Of a stretch of DNA of 64,000 bases, positions 50,071-59,591 are shown piece by piece. The stretch lies in contig NZ_JACVAK010000003.1 of NCBI RefSeq assembly GCF_014851805.1, forward strand, positions 62,001-126,000. The letters run 5' to 3'. The translations under genes were made by a program, and so were the position numbers. Under the pieces are notes generated by a model. That model saw only the letters and a program-made list of their open reading frames with translations. It was not told the origin of the DNA and made no database searches. The stretch comes from Pseudoxanthomonas sp. PXM02 (GTDB lineage: Bacteria > Pseudomonadota > Gammaproteobacteria > Xanthomonadales > Xanthomonadaceae). Positions within the stretch are counted from its first letter, which is position 1, and each line of letters begins with the position of its first letter.

Positions 50071-50847
50071 CTAGAACCCATACCGCAAGAACCCGCCATC
50101 CACCGCGATGCACTCGCCGGTGACGTAGCTGGACGCCGGCAGGCACAGGAAGGCGACCGCGCCTGCGACTTCCTCGGGCTCGCCGATGCGACGCATCGGG
50201 GTGCGCTCGATCACTTCCTCGTAGTAGTCCGCGTCCGACAGCGGGCCGGAGGTGCGGCGCGTGCGGATGTACCACGGCGCCACCGCGTTCACGCGCACGC
50301 CGTCCTCGGCCCACTCGGCGGCCAGGTTGCGGGTCAGCTGGTGCAGCGCGGCTTTCGTCATGCCGTAGGGCGCGCCGCTGCGCACCGCGGTGATGCCGGA
50401 CACGCTGCCGACGTTGACGATGCACGAAGCCGCGTGGCGCGTGAGCAGCGGATGCGCATAGCGCGAAAGTTCGAACGCCGAGAACAGGTTGGTCTCGAAG
50501 ATGCCGCGCCACTCGTCCTCGGTGTAGTCCACCGCGGCGCGGGTGACGTTGCCGCCGGCGTTGTTGACCAGGATGTTCAGGCCATCGCCATGGTCTTCCA
50601 CCCAGTCGAGGATGGCGCGGCGGTCCTCGTCGTCGGCGACGTCGGCGGCCAGCGTGCCGATCTCGCGCTCGGGAAACTCCTCGCCCAGATCGGCGCGCGC
50701 CGCCTGCAACGCGTCCACGTCGCGCGCCACCATCAGCACGTCGGCGCCCAGATCCAGCAGCTCACGGGTGATCGCCAGCCCGATGCCCGCGCTCGCGCCA
50801 GTCACCAGTGCCCGTTGTCCGTCCAGCCGCCACCGCATCGCACTCAT
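50071..50847 (-). CDS. SDR-family oxidoreductase (tropinone-reductase-like)
   Basis: 258 residues from the ATG at 50847. Classical SDR motifs: cofactor site [15 protein letters not shown], structural NNAGG, the catalytic serine in NVGSVSG, and YGMTK for the Tyr-x-x-x-Lys dyad. A C-terminal [15 protein letters not shown] closes the fold. These enzymes reduce ketones or oxidise alcohols with NAD(P)H. The similarity is closest to plant-type tropinone reductases by eye, but bacterial substrates are unknown. It follows the autotransporter-like gene, 77 bp upstream on the same strand. Confidence 0.92.
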   Translation of the reverse strand: MSAMRWRLDGQRALVTGASAGIGLAITRELLDLGADVLMVARDVDALQAARADLGEEFPEREIGTLAADVADDEDRRAILDWVEDHGDGLNILVNNAGGNVTRAAVDYTEDEWRGIFETNLFSAFELSRYAHPLLTRHAASCIVNVGSVSGITAVRSGAPYGMTKAALHQLTRNLAAEWAEDGVRVNAVAPWYIRTRRTSGPLSDADYYEEVIERTPMRRIGEPEEVAGAVAFLCLPASSYVTGECIAVDGGFLRYGF

Positions 50848-50924
50848 CCGTTCCGGTTCCTCGCGCCGCCCCGCAGCGTGTCGACCCCCAGCATGCATGA
50901 TCGGGCGATGCCCGACCATCCACG

Positions 50925-52502
50925 CTACCAGTCGATGCGCAGGCCTGCCTGCGCGGCGCGCGCATCGGCATCGCCGCCCTCCCGGCGATGGTAGGCGGCG
51001 AACAGCGAGAGATGTCTGCCCAGGCGCAGATCCGCCGCGATACCGATCTCGGCCGTGGTGGCGGCCTCGGTGGCGCCATGGATGCGCATCGGGTCGTCGG
51101 GCATGTCCACGAAAGCCACCGGCAGCGACCGTGCACGACCCGACCGTACCGAGTACCAGCGTGCGCGCAGATCCACCCGCAAGCCGCGTCCTTCGGCCCA
51201 GGTCCATTCGTGCGCCCCGCGGAATCCCATCCAGGCGCGCACGCGTCGCGTGGTGTGCCCGGGTGCCGCGAGCGCCACGCCGCCGGACTCGGCGAAGGCA
51301 TCGGTCTCCGCCTCCACCGCCTCCAGGCCCGCGTGCGGATTGGCCGACCAGCCGCCGTGGCGCCAGCGCGCGCCGAGCTCCAGCGCGGCCGTCGTCACGT
51401 CCACGTCGTAACGCGCGAGGGAGACGCCGCCCAAGCCGTCGTCGCCATGCCGCGTGGCCACATGGCCGCGGCCGCCGGCCAGCGCCAGTTGTGCGTACGC
51501 AACGGAGCCCTGGTAGCCCGCCTGCAACGCGGCCTGGGTCAGCTCCACCGCCGAGCGCTCCGATGCGGCGGCGATCTCCAAGTGTCCTTGGGTCTGGTCG
51601 AGCGCGCCCCCCAGCCACCAGTTGCCCGCCGGCGTGAACCATCCGCCCAGGCTGGCGCCCGATCGTGCCGCGCGATAGCCGGGAATTCCTCCGCTGGCCG
51701 ACAGGTCGCTGCGCATCGCGTGGCCCTGGACCCACGCGGCCGCGCGTCCGGTGCGCGCTTCCACGTCGAGCAACCGCGTGGCCAGGTCGGCGCCGGCACC
51801 GATCGCCTCGCCCTGCGCCGCCGTGTGCACGGTGCCGATGCGCATCAGCGTACCGGTGACCTGGTAGTGCGTCAGGTTGAGGTAGTCCTCGTTGGTGAAC
51901 GACGTCTCGATGGTCTCGATGATGGCGGTGGTATGGGTGTTGGTGTTGATCGTGCCGGGCGCGACCTCGAACTCCTCGTAGCTATCGCAGTTTGCGAACG
52001 CGCCATCGAAAGCCCCGTAGTTGGTGGCGCCGCTGACGCCGGTATCGAAGCAGCCGCCGCGTTCGCCGATGATGGCGATGTTGTTGGACGCATCACCGCT
52101 GGTGGTCTGCACCGTGGTCACGTAGCGCGGCGCGAGGGTCTCCACGGATGTCTCGGTGAAGCTGTCGAGGAACTCCTCGTAGGAATCGATCAGTTGCGGC
52201 GCGCCCCATCGCACCACGGCCGGCGCGCCGCGATCGTTGAAGCCGCGCAGCGATGTCGCTGCCGACAGCCCGGCCTGCACCATCGGATCATCGAAGGCGC
52301 GCCAGAACGTCTGGTCGTACAGCAGGTCGACCCCGTCCAGCGTCGCCGTCAGCCGCGTCTGGTAGCTGTCGTTGCGTCGCCCGTCGTACCGGTAGTCGTA
52401 GGTCAGGATTTCGCCCCAAGACGACGTGGTCGTCTGTTGCTGGGCATAGGCCGCCGGTGCAATACCGGCCAGCAGCATCGAAAGCGCCGCGACTTGCTTC
52501 AT
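50925..52502 (-). CDS. Autotransporter-type outer-membrane beta-barrel protein
   Basis: 525 residues from the ATG at 52502. A signal peptide ends near PAAYAQQQ. Residues about 25-250 form a short passenger with a Cys pair (GGCFDTG...ANCDSYEEF). Residues about 265-525 alternate polar and hydrophobic residues in strands and finish with LRIDW; the terminal aromatic residue is typical of barrel insertion signals. It probably exposes the passenger at the surface. A longer reading frame extending to 54476 is rejected as antisense run-through. Confidence 0.83.
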   Translation of the reverse strand: MKQVAALSMLLAGIAPAAYAQQQTTTSSWGEILTYDYRYDGRRNDSYQTRLTATLDGVDLLYDQTFWRAFDDPMVQAGLSAATSLRGFNDRGAPAVVRWGAPQLIDSYEEFLDSFTETSVETLAPRYVTTVQTTSGDASNNIAIIGERGGCFDTGVSGATNYGAFDGAFANCDSYEEFEVAPGTINTNTHTTAIIETIETSFTNEDYLNLTHYQVTGTLMRIGTVHTAAQGEAIGAGADLATRLLDVEARTGRAAAWVQGHAMRSDLSASGGIPGYRAARSGASLGGWFTPAGNWWLGGALDQTQGHLEIAAASERSAVELTQAALQAGYQGSVAYAQLALAGGRGHVATRHGDDGLGGVSLARYDVDVTTAALELGARWRHGGWSANPHAGLEAVEAETDAFAESGGVALAAPGHTTRRVRAWMGFRGAHEWTWAEGRGLRVDLRARWYSVRSGRARSLPVAFVDMPDDPMRIHGATEAATTAEIGIAADLRLGRHLSLFAAYHRREGGDADARAAQAGLRIDW

Positions 52503-52630
52503 CGTCCACCCCTCCAGGCAGGAGCCCGCCGCATGGCATCCCCTTGAGCGCGGGCGGTCGGATAGTAGCCCAAGTCCGGCCCGCAACATGGGGTGTACGA
52601 TGGCCCCGTGCCGCTTCCGGAGCACCCGCC

Positions 52631-52771
52631 ATGACTGCCTTCCGCCGGTCCCTGTTCCTTCTGACATGCCTGGTCGTTGTAGCGCTCTGCACGGCCTGCC
52701 GCGCCCCCGAGCCACCCCCCACCGACAAACCGCCGGAGCCGCAGGCCGGTACGGACAGCGCGACCTCCTGA
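52631..52771 (+). CDS. Tiny lipoprotein
   Basis: 46 residues. A hydrophobic signal is followed by a lipobox (LCTAC, Cys23), then a Pro/Glu-rich tail ending SATS. GGAG precedes the ATG. Such small lipoproteins are common in this family and often unannotated. It converges on the radical SAM gene, six bases away. No function can be assigned. Confidence 0.6.
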   Translation: MTAFRRSLFLLTCLVVVALCTACRAPEPPPTDKPPEPQAGTDSATS

Positions 52772-52777
52772 TCCGCA

Positions 52778-54358
52778 TCAGACCGACGGTGCGCGCGCCG
52801 TGTCGCGCGTGGCGGGCGCCACGATCGTCAAGGGAATGGGCGTGCGTCTGCGCGGCTTGCCCAGTGCGTTCTCCTCGGCCGCCAGCGACGGGCCCCAGAA
52901 TGTCGCCAGGTCCGGACCGTCCGCCACGCGCGGCGCACCGAAGAAGAACTCGACGATCTCGCGGAACCACACCCGCCGCCCCATCTTCACGTACCAGCGC
53001 ATACCGTGCAGCACGCGCTTGTCGGGGTGCAGCAGGCTGCGGTAAAGCGCTTTCGGCCGCAGCTGCAGGCAGACCTCGATCGCCTTGACCCACAGCAGTA
53101 CCCGCCACGGCGGCACGCGGTTGGTCGCCAGCACCTGGTGCTTGTAGTCCCATCGGCGGACATCGGTCTGGATCACGCGCTGGCCCGCCACTTCGTCGTA
53201 GTACGGCGTCCATCGATGCGGTGTGACATAGAGCAGCTGGATCTGGTCCGGATCGTAGGACAGCAGGTGGCGGAGCGAGCGCCAGTAGTCCAGGTCGGTC
53301 TGTTCGTCGAAGCCGACCACGTACGTCGCCATCGAAATGATCCCGTGCTGGCGCAGCAGCTGGATCGCCTGGCGATCCTCGCTGGACGACGCGCCCTTGC
53401 GGATCGCATCGAGCGTGGCGTCGGAGTAGCTCTCGATCCCCAGCAGGAAGCGGATCACTCCGGCGCGCTTGTACAGCGGCAACAGGTCGGCATCGCGGAC
53501 GATGTCGCCGGCACGGGTCGATCCCACCAGCGTCAGGTCGACGTTTTCCGCGACCAGTGCTTCCAGGAAGGCCTTCCATGCCTTGCGCGAACCGGTGGGA
53601 AGTTCGTCGGCGAAGTTGATCAGGCGCACGCCTTCTTCGCGATACAGACGGGCCAGCTCCCGGGCGAAAGCGACGGGATCGCGATGCCGCCACCGCGTCC
53701 AGAAACCGCGCTGTCCGCAGTAGCTGCACAGGTACGGACATCCGCGCGAGAACTGCACCACCACCGCACGCAGGTTGCCCCAATAGGAATAGCGCCGGTG
53801 GTCGATCAGTTCCCAGCCGATCCGGTACGCGTCCAGGTCGGTGATCATCTCGGCGGCGCCCGTGTCGCGGATCCCGCCATCGCGCCGGAACGCGAGGCCA
53901 CCGATGTCGTCGACGTTCGCACGCCCCGCCAGCGCTTCCGCGAGCCGCAGCATGGTGCGCTCGCCTTCGCCGCGCACGATGTAGTCGAACGCCGGCTCCT
54001 GCGCCAACACGTCGCGCCAGTGGTACGTGGGGAAGACGCCGCCATAGACGATCGTCAGCGCAGGCAGCGCGTGCCGGAGCCGACGGACGATCTGCACGAC
54101 GGTCGGATGCGCCGACGTGGAGCCGGAGTGCCCGATCAGCAGCACGTCGGGCGCGTTGGCCACTACCGCAGCGATGATCGCGTCGAGGCGCATCGGACCG
54201 AACTCGGCATCGAGCAGCTCGACATGGTGACCGGCATCGATCAGCGGTCCACCGACCGACAGCAGACCCAGCGGCGGCAGCTGCTCGCGCGGAACGCGGC
54301 TGCCGATCGCGGTGTGAGGCGGATTGAGCAGCAGGATGCGAAGCGCAGTGCTGGACAC
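52778..54358 (-). CDS. B12-binding-domain radical SAM protein (BchE-like)
   Basis: 526 residues from a GTG at 54358 with GAGGAA seven bases before it; ATGs further up lack a ribosome site. An N-terminal cobalamin-binding-like domain (residues about 5-140) is followed by a radical SAM domain with the [4Fe-4S] motif Cys207, Cys211 and Cys214 (CPYLCSYC). The DxHxxG cobalamin lower-ligand motif is not evident. The nearest remembered group is the BchE-type anaerobic Mg-protoporphyrin ester cyclase family, which also contains methyltransferases. There are no chlorophyll genes nearby, so another substrate is likely. Confidence 0.85.
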   Translation of the reverse strand: MSSTALRILLLNPPHTAIGSRVPREQLPPLGLLSVGGPLIDAGHHVELLDAEFGPMRLDAIIAAVVANAPDVLLIGHSGSTSAHPTVVQIVRRLRHALPALTIVYGGVFPTYHWRDVLAQEPAFDYIVRGEGERTMLRLAEALAGRANVDDIGGLAFRRDGGIRDTGAAEMITDLDAYRIGWELIDHRRYSYWGNLRAVVVQFSRGCPYLCSYCGQRGFWTRWRHRDPVAFARELARLYREEGVRLINFADELPTGSRKAWKAFLEALVAENVDLTLVGSTRAGDIVRDADLLPLYKRAGVIRFLLGIESYSDATLDAIRKGASSSEDRQAIQLLRQHGIISMATYVVGFDEQTDLDYWRSLRHLLSYDPDQIQLLYVTPHRWTPYYDEVAGQRVIQTDVRRWDYKHQVLATNRVPPWRVLLWVKAIEVCLQLRPKALYRSLLHPDKRVLHGMRWYVKMGRRVWFREIVEFFFGAPRVADGPDLATFWGPSLAAEENALGKPRRRTPIPLTIVAPATRDTARAPSV

Positions 54359-54556
54359 GTGGGTTCCTCGCGAAGGCCGGTGGTGGCCTACCTTCGCGGA
54401 GGACCTTGAGGCTTCCATGAAGTCGTGGTGAGGTGTGCGTGCGATGCGGGCAAAGGCCTTGCTCCGCCCGATCCACGCTGGCAACGCCAACAGGCTTGAT
54501 GCAAGCTACCGCTCACTTGGCGCCGTGCCGCGGATGCCCCAGACAGCAGTCAGAAG

Positions 54557-54967
54557 ATGCGGCATCAAGATATTCCCTACAGCGTGTTGTTGACGGAGAC
54601 ATTGCGACTTCTCCCGCGCTTTCTTCTGCTCATTCTGGTGCTGGCGCTTGCGTACGCCGTGGCCCATGTCGTGCTCGGCTACTCGAATGTCGCAGCGGTA
54701 GTGGTCGCACTCTTCTTTGCTCTGGTCTTCTTCGTGGCCCCGATGGCCGCGTCGTCAGGCCGCGCAAGACGTGGAGTGCGCCTGTTCACCCGGTCAGGCC
54801 TCAAGACGCTTCTGTTCTGCTTCGCGTGGGGCGGGATCGTGGTCGCCGGCTTCGTTGCAACACTGCAGGTGTGGCAAGGCATGGATGCGAGCGTCATGGA
54901 CTATGCCGTGGCTATCGCGGCGGGCGGCGCATGCTGCGCGCTGATGGCGGCGATTCCGAGTCGCTAG
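54557..54967 (+). CDS. Small membrane protein, unknown function
   Basis: 136 residues with four hydrophobic segments (residues about 17-37, 42-64, 85-105 and 113-131) and a short basic loop (GRARRGVRLF). There is no family recognition and no good Shine-Dalgarno sequence, but the membrane pattern argues that it is translated. It converges on the map gene 17 bp downstream. Confidence 0.55.
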   Translation: MRHQDIPYSVLLTETLRLLPRFLLLILVLALAYAVAHVVLGYSNVAAVVVALFFALVFFVAPMAASSGRARRGVRLFTRSGLKTLLFCFAWGGIVVAGFVATLQVWQGMDASVMDYAVAIAAGGACCALMAAIPSR

Positions 54968-54984
54968 TACGGCCCAGTCGCCCC

Positions 54985-55761
54985 TCAGGCAACCTTGCAC
55001 AACGGCACTTCATTCGACCGCAGCGTCAACACGCGCACACCCGTCCGCGTCACCGCGACGGTATGTTCGAACTGCGCGGAAAGGCTGCCGTCGCGCGTGT
55101 AGACCGGCCATACATCCGGCTCCGCGCGCACCGCGGCCTTGCCCTGGTTGAGCATCGGTTCGATGGTGAACACCATGCCCGCTTCCAGCACCTGACCGCT
55201 GCCGGGCCGACCGTAGTGATGGACGTGCGGAGCTTCGTGCATCTCGCGGCCGATGCCGTGGCCGCCGTACTCCTTCACCACGCTGTAGCCCTGCGACCGA
55301 GCGTAGTGCGCGATGGCGTGGCCGACGTCGCCCAGGCGCGCGCCGGGACGCACGGCGGCGATCCCTTTCCACATGGCGTAGTACGCGGCCTGCACCAGAC
55401 GACGTGCGGGGTATGCGACCTCACCGACCAGGTAGGTGGTGCTGGAGTCGGCGATATAGCCGTTCTTTTCCAGCGTGATGTCGAGATTGACGATCTGCCC
55501 GCTGCGCAGCACGTCGTCGTGCGACGGCATGCCGTGGCAGACCACGTTGTCGACGGACGCGTTGAGCACGTACGGGAAGTCGTACTGGCCTTTGCTCGCC
55601 GGCCGCGCGTGCAGCTCGTCGACGATCATGCGTTCGACTAGATCGTTGATCGTCATCGTGCTCATGCCTTCCAGCGTGAGCGTGCCGAGCCGGTCGAACA
55701 CCGACGCCAGCAGCGCGCCGGCCTCCGCCATCAGCGCGAGTTCGGCCTCGGTCTTGATCAC
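54985..55761 (-). CDS. map: Type I methionine aminopeptidase
   Basis: 258 residues starting at a GTG that shares GTGA with the end of the ParD-like gene. The pita-bread fold is shown by VCHGMPSHDDVLRSGQIVNLD, GYIADSSTTY, GHGIGREMHEAP and FTIEPML. These contain the five metal ligands (Asp, Asp, His, Glu, Glu), and the length matches E. coli MAP. It removes the initiator Met from new proteins. Being driven from a ParD-like antitoxin gene is unusual for a housekeeping map, so this may be an accessory copy. Confidence 0.93.
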   Translation of the reverse strand: MIKTEAELALMAEAGALLASVFDRLGTLTLEGMSTMTINDLVERMIVDELHARPASKGQYDFPYVLNASVDNVVCHGMPSHDDVLRSGQIVNLDITLEKNGYIADSSTTYLVGEVAYPARRLVQAAYYAMWKGIAAVRPGARLGDVGHAIAHYARSQGYSVVKEYGGHGIGREMHEAPHVHHYGRPGSGQVLEAGMVFTIEPMLNQGKAAVRAEPDVWPVYTRDGSLSAQFEHTVAVTRTGVRVLTLRSNEVPLCKVA

Positions 55762-55970
55762 GTGTGGCCCGACCGCAACGGCGCCGGCTGCACGCCGGCC
55801 GCGCGCAGTTCGTTGGCGACGATGTCCTGGAAGCTCAGTTCCGGGTGCATCTCGCACAGCATGCCGACCTTGATCCAGAAGTTGGCCTGCGCGTTGATCG
55901 AGCGGTGGCTGACGGTGCAAGCGCGCCGCAACTGGTCGTGCAGTGCGTCGTCGATGTTGACGATGCCCAT
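55758..55970 (-). CDS. ParD-like antitoxin-family protein
   Basis: 70 residues. It starts MGIVNIDDALHDQLRRACTV, a ribbon-helix-helix pattern like ParD, then INAQANFWIKVGML and a short helical C-terminus. It matches the ParD-like family rather than classical ParD, and no ParE-type toxin is next to it. Instead its stop overlaps the map start. A 17-bp palindrome lies 33 bp upstream of the ATG and may be its operator. It probably autoregulates the pair; antitoxin activity is not implied. Confidence 0.8.
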   Translation of the reverse strand: MGIVNIDDALHDQLRRACTVSHRSINAQANFWIKVGMLCEMHPELSFQDIVANELRAAGVQPAPLRSGHT

Positions 55971-56002
55971 GGGGAGAATCCGGCGTAGAGGATATATGCA
56001 TC

Positions 56003-56019
56003 ATATACGATACGTATAT
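56003..56019. promoter_or_regulatory. Putative operator of the ParD-like/map operon
   Basis: ATATACG and CGTATAT surround ATA, a perfect 7-bp repeat within a very AT-rich patch (55991-56022) in otherwise GC-rich DNA. It lies just upstream of the ParD-like start, where a ribbon-helix-helix autorepressor would bind over its promoter. Confidence 0.55.
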
Positions 56020-56082
56020 TCTCCACCACACCACCCGCCCTTCAGCCGTGCTGGGCACCCGACGGCTGACCCCCAAAACGAA

Positions 56083-56112
56083 ACGGGCCGCGCGGTTGCC
56101 CGCGCGGCCCGT
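56083..56112 (-). terminator. Rho-independent terminator of sppA
   Basis: A 13-bp perfect stem (ACGGGCCGCGCGG with its complement) and TTGC loop lie 24 bp after the sppA stop. On the minus strand it is followed by TTCGTTTTGG, a usable T-rich tail. Confidence 0.8.
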
Positions 56113-56135
56113 CGATCAAACAGCGATGGCAGGAA

Positions 56136-58043
56136 TCAGAACCCGCAGAAGCAGTACGCCAGGCTCTTCACCGGGGCGCCGTTGCGGTCGTTCACCGCTT
56201 CGTCGACGAAGCGCAGCTGCGCTTCCATCTCCGGCAGGCTGCGGGCCAGCAGCGCGCGGGCGAAGTCCGAATCCTTCAGCCATGCCGCACCGATCCGGCT
56301 ACCGGCGAAGCCGCCCATGAACTGCGAGAACGGCGAGGACATCTTCTCGATGTAGCGCACGCGGTAGGCATCGGCGTCGCCCAGCTTGGCGCGCTTGGCG
56401 GCATCGGCCAGCGCGGCGTCCAGACCGGCCAGTTCGTCCACCAGGCCACGTTCCTTGGCCTGCGCACCGCTCCACACGCGTCCGCGGGCGACGGCGTCGA
56501 TCTCTTCGACCGGCTTCTTGCGCGCCTCGGCGACCTTGCCGGTGAAGTCGGCATAGCCCTTGTCGATGACCGTCTGCAGGATCTGGCCGACAGCCGGGTC
56601 AAGCGGACGGGTGATGTCGAACGCGCCGGCGAAGCGGGTGGTGCCCACGCCGTCGGTACGCACGCCGATCTTTTCCAGCGTGCGCGGCACGGTGGGGATC
56701 AGGCCGAAGATGCCGATCGAACCGGTGATGGTGGACGGGTCGGCGTAGATGCGATCGGCGTTCATGCTGATCCAGTAGCCGCCGGACGCGGCCAGGTCGC
56801 CCATCGAGACGACCACCGGCTTGCCGGCCTTCTTCAGCGCGGCCACTTCGCGGCGGATCTGCTCGGAGGCGTACACGCCGCCGCCGGGAGAATCCACGCG
56901 CAGCACCACGGCCTTCACGTCATCGTCGTCGCGCGCCTCGCGCAGCAGCGCCGAGGTGGACAGGCCACCGACGCGGCCGGGCGGCTGGTCGCCGTCAGTG
57001 ATTTCGCCTTCGGCCACGACCACGGCGACCTGCGGACGCTTGTCCAGCGGGTTCACGCGGCCGTCGAGATGGGTCAGGTAGCCGCCCAGGCCGATGGCGC
57101 GGAAACCGGTCTCGGAATCCTCGTCGGCCACGCCGCGCTCGATCAGCAGGTTCTCGACTTCTTCCTGCGTCTTCAGCCCGTCGACCAGCTTCTGCTGCAG
57201 GGCGTACTTGGCCAGGTCGCCACCAGCGGCGGCGATGCCTTCGGGCAGCGTGTCGATGCCGGCGGCCAGCGCTTCGGGCGTGGTCTTGCGGACCTTGGCG
57301 ACGTCGGCCAGCAGGCGCTGCCACACATCGTTCATCCAGTAGAGGTCGGCTTCTTTGGCTTCCTTGGAGGCGGCGTCCAGCACGTAGGGTTCGGCGGCGG
57401 ACTTGTACTCGCCCACCTTGAACAGGTGCACGTCCACGCCGAGCTTTTCCTGCAGGCCCTGGCGGTAGTACTGGCGGTAGCGGCCCAGGCCCTCGAGCAC
57501 CATGCTGCCCATCGGGTCCAGGTAGACCTCGTCGGCCTGCGCGGCCAGCAGGTACTGCGTCTGGCTGAGGTTCTCGCCGAAGGCGACGATCTGCTTGCCG
57601 GAGGCGCGGAACTTGGCCAGCGCGGCGGCGACTTCACGCAGCGAGGCGTAGCCGGTGGGCTGCAGCTGGTCCACGCGCAGCAGCATGCGTTCGATCTTCT
57701 CGTCCTTCTGCGCCGCCTCGATGGCGCGCAGCAGGTCGCGCAACTGCACTTCCTCGGCGCTCTTGTCGCCGAACGCCTTGGCCAGCGCGCGGGTAGCGGG
57801 ATCGGCGGTGAACTGCTCCACCAGGCGGCCTTCCGGCGCCAGCACGAAGGTGGTGCGCTCCATCATCGGCTTCACCCCGCCACTGCCGGCGGCGATGACG
57901 AACACGATGAAGAACAGGAACAGCAGCCCGAAGAAGATCAGGTTGAGGACCAGCTTGCGGGTGAAGTTCATCACGTCCCATAGGCCGACAAAGAAGGCGA
58001 CGACCGGGCTGCGACGGGGTGCGGCGGGTGCGACTTGGCTCAT
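56136..58043 (-). CDS. sppA: Signal peptide peptidase SppA, 67-kDa type
   Basis: 635 residues. One N-terminal membrane helix lies at about residues 32-52 (NLIFFGLLFLFFIVFVIAAG), followed by tandem protease domains in the periplasm. The catalytic Lys is in VGEYKSAAEPY of the N-terminal domain and the nucleophile Ser in MGDLAASGGYWIS of the C-terminal domain, as in E. coli SppA. It degrades signal peptides left in the inner membrane. It has its own terminator; the gene upstream on the same strand is the MATE exporter, 49 bp away. Confidence 0.96.
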   Translation of the reverse strand: MSQVAPAAPRRSPVVAFFVGLWDVMNFTRKLVLNLIFFGLLFLFFIVFVIAAGSGGVKPMMERTTFVLAPEGRLVEQFTADPATRALAKAFGDKSAEEVQLRDLLRAIEAAQKDEKIERMLLRVDQLQPTGYASLREVAAALAKFRASGKQIVAFGENLSQTQYLLAAQADEVYLDPMGSMVLEGLGRYRQYYRQGLQEKLGVDVHLFKVGEYKSAAEPYVLDAASKEAKEADLYWMNDVWQRLLADVAKVRKTTPEALAAGIDTLPEGIAAAGGDLAKYALQQKLVDGLKTQEEVENLLIERGVADEDSETGFRAIGLGGYLTHLDGRVNPLDKRPQVAVVVAEGEITDGDQPPGRVGGLSTSALLREARDDDDVKAVVLRVDSPGGGVYASEQIRREVAALKKAGKPVVVSMGDLAASGGYWISMNADRIYADPSTITGSIGIFGLIPTVPRTLEKIGVRTDGVGTTRFAGAFDITRPLDPAVGQILQTVIDKGYADFTGKVAEARKKPVEEIDAVARGRVWSGAQAKERGLVDELAGLDAALADAAKRAKLGDADAYRVRYIEKMSSPFSQFMGGFAGSRIGAAWLKDSDFARALLARSLPEMEAQLRFVDEAVNDRNGAPVKSLAYCFCGF

Positions 58044-58092
58044 GGAAAACTCCGGGAAACTGGGACCACTGTAGCGTGCGCGTGTGAGGCTT

Positions 58093-59490
58093 TCATGTTC
58101 CGTTGGTCACCGTGACCGCGGCGAGGGTCGCGCCGTCGGCCTGCCAGCGCCGGCTGCTGCGCTCGAAGCGCCAGCCCAGCAGCACCGCGGCGGCGGTCAG
58201 CCCGACGATCAGGCCCAGCCACATGCCCTGCGGGCCCCAGCCCAGGCCCAGGCCCAGTCCGGCGCCCAGCGGCATGCCCAGGCCCCAGTACGACACCACG
58301 GCCAGCCACATGGGCACGCGGGTGTCCTTCAACCCGCGCAGCGCACCGGCCGAGAGCACCTGGATGCCGTCGGGGAACTGGAACGCCGCGGCGAACAGCA
58401 GCAGCGTGCCGGCCAACGCGGCGACCGCCAGGTCGTCGGTGTACAGCGATACCACCAGGTCGTGGCCCAGCAGCAGGAACAGCGCCGAGACCGCCTGCGT
58501 GGCCAGCACGATGACGTAGCCCGCATGCGCGGCACGGCGGATGCCCAGCGTGTTGCCCGCGCCCACCGCATGGCCCACGCGCACGGTGGTGGCTTCGGCC
58601 ACGCCCATCGGGATCATGAAGCACAGCGCCGAGACGTTGATGGCGATCTGGTGCGCGGCCGCCGGCGTGGCGCCCAGCCGTGCGATCAGCAGCGCGGTGA
58701 CGATGAAGAGGCTGCCTTCCATCAACACGGTGATGCCGATCGGCAGGCCGGTGCGCAGCAGTTGCATGATCGGCGCGCGGCGCGGCGGATCGAAGTGCGC
58801 GAACAACTGCAGGTCGGCGAAGCGACGCGCGCGCGTCAGGTAGATCGCGAACGCGATGGCCTGCATCCACATGGTCAGCGCCGAGGCGATGCCCAGCCCG
58901 CCCGCGCCCATCTCCGGGAAGCCGAACTTGCCGAACGCCAGCACGTAACCCACCGGCGCCAGCACCAGCAGGCCGCCGAAGCCGAGGATCATGGTGGGCA
59001 GCGTCCAGTGCGTCCCCTCGCTGAGGTAGCGCATGCAGAAGTAGAACGTCAGCGCCGGCACGCCCCAGCGGATGCCGTGCAGGAACGCGGTGGCGCCGGG
59101 GATGATGTCGGGCGCGATGCCGAATGCCGCCAGCGCGTACGGCGCCACGCTGAGGAAGGCGAACATCAGCAGGCCCAGGCCCAGCGACAGCCATAGCGCC
59201 TGGCGGAACAGGGGCGCGATCTCGCTGCGGCGGTTGGCGCCGTCGAGCTGCGAAACCGAGGCGGTCAGCGAGATCAGCGTGCCGATCGGCACCATCATCG
59301 GCAGCCACAGCAGCGCCGTGCCCACGGTGACGGCCGCCAGCGTGGCGGTGGCATGGTGGCCGGCGATGACGTTGTCGACGAAGCCGATCAGGCCGGTGGA
59401 GACGTGACCCAGCACCAGCGGCAGGGCAAGCGTGGCCGTCGCACGCACTTCGTGGCCGAAGCGCGGGGTCGGGGAAGAGGAAACGGACAT
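58093..59490 (-). CDS. MATE-family efflux transporter (NorM-like)
   Basis: 465 residues with about twelve hydrophobic helices in two repeated halves. Typical landmarks are LALPLVLGHVSTGLIGFVDNVIAG in the first helices, IGTLISLTASVSQLDGANRR, and the second-half equivalents around VRVGHAVGAGNTLGIRRAAHAG. MATE proteins export cationic drugs using Na+ or H+ gradients. The gene diverges from the DUF3667 gene across 101 bp and may be co-transcribed with sppA downstream. The substrate is not deducible. Confidence 0.92.
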   Translation of the reverse strand: MSVSSSPTPRFGHEVRATATLALPLVLGHVSTGLIGFVDNVIAGHHATATLAAVTVGTALLWLPMMVPIGTLISLTASVSQLDGANRRSEIAPLFRQALWLSLGLGLLMFAFLSVAPYALAAFGIAPDIIPGATAFLHGIRWGVPALTFYFCMRYLSEGTHWTLPTMILGFGGLLVLAPVGYVLAFGKFGFPEMGAGGLGIASALTMWMQAIAFAIYLTRARRFADLQLFAHFDPPRRAPIMQLLRTGLPIGITVLMEGSLFIVTALLIARLGATPAAAHQIAINVSALCFMIPMGVAEATTVRVGHAVGAGNTLGIRRAAHAGYVIVLATQAVSALFLLLGHDLVVSLYTDDLAVAALAGTLLLFAAAFQFPDGIQVLSAGALRGLKDTRVPMWLAVVSYWGLGMPLGAGLGLGLGWGPQGMWLGLIVGLTAAAVLLGWRFERSSRRWQADGATLAAVTVTNGT

Positions 59491-59591
59491 GGGATCAACC
59501 GCCGGACTGCGGCCGCGCGGATTCGCGCTGGCACCGGGTCACGGGAGGCCGGTATCTTACCCGCTCGCCCGCCGCGCCACCCGAACGCCCC

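Noticed and set aside
50925-54476. 1183-codon minus-strand frame spanning two genes
   Set aside because: Its 3' part is the autotransporter gene, but the 5' part reads the radical SAM gene in the wrong frame. The true start at 52502 begins a signal peptide.
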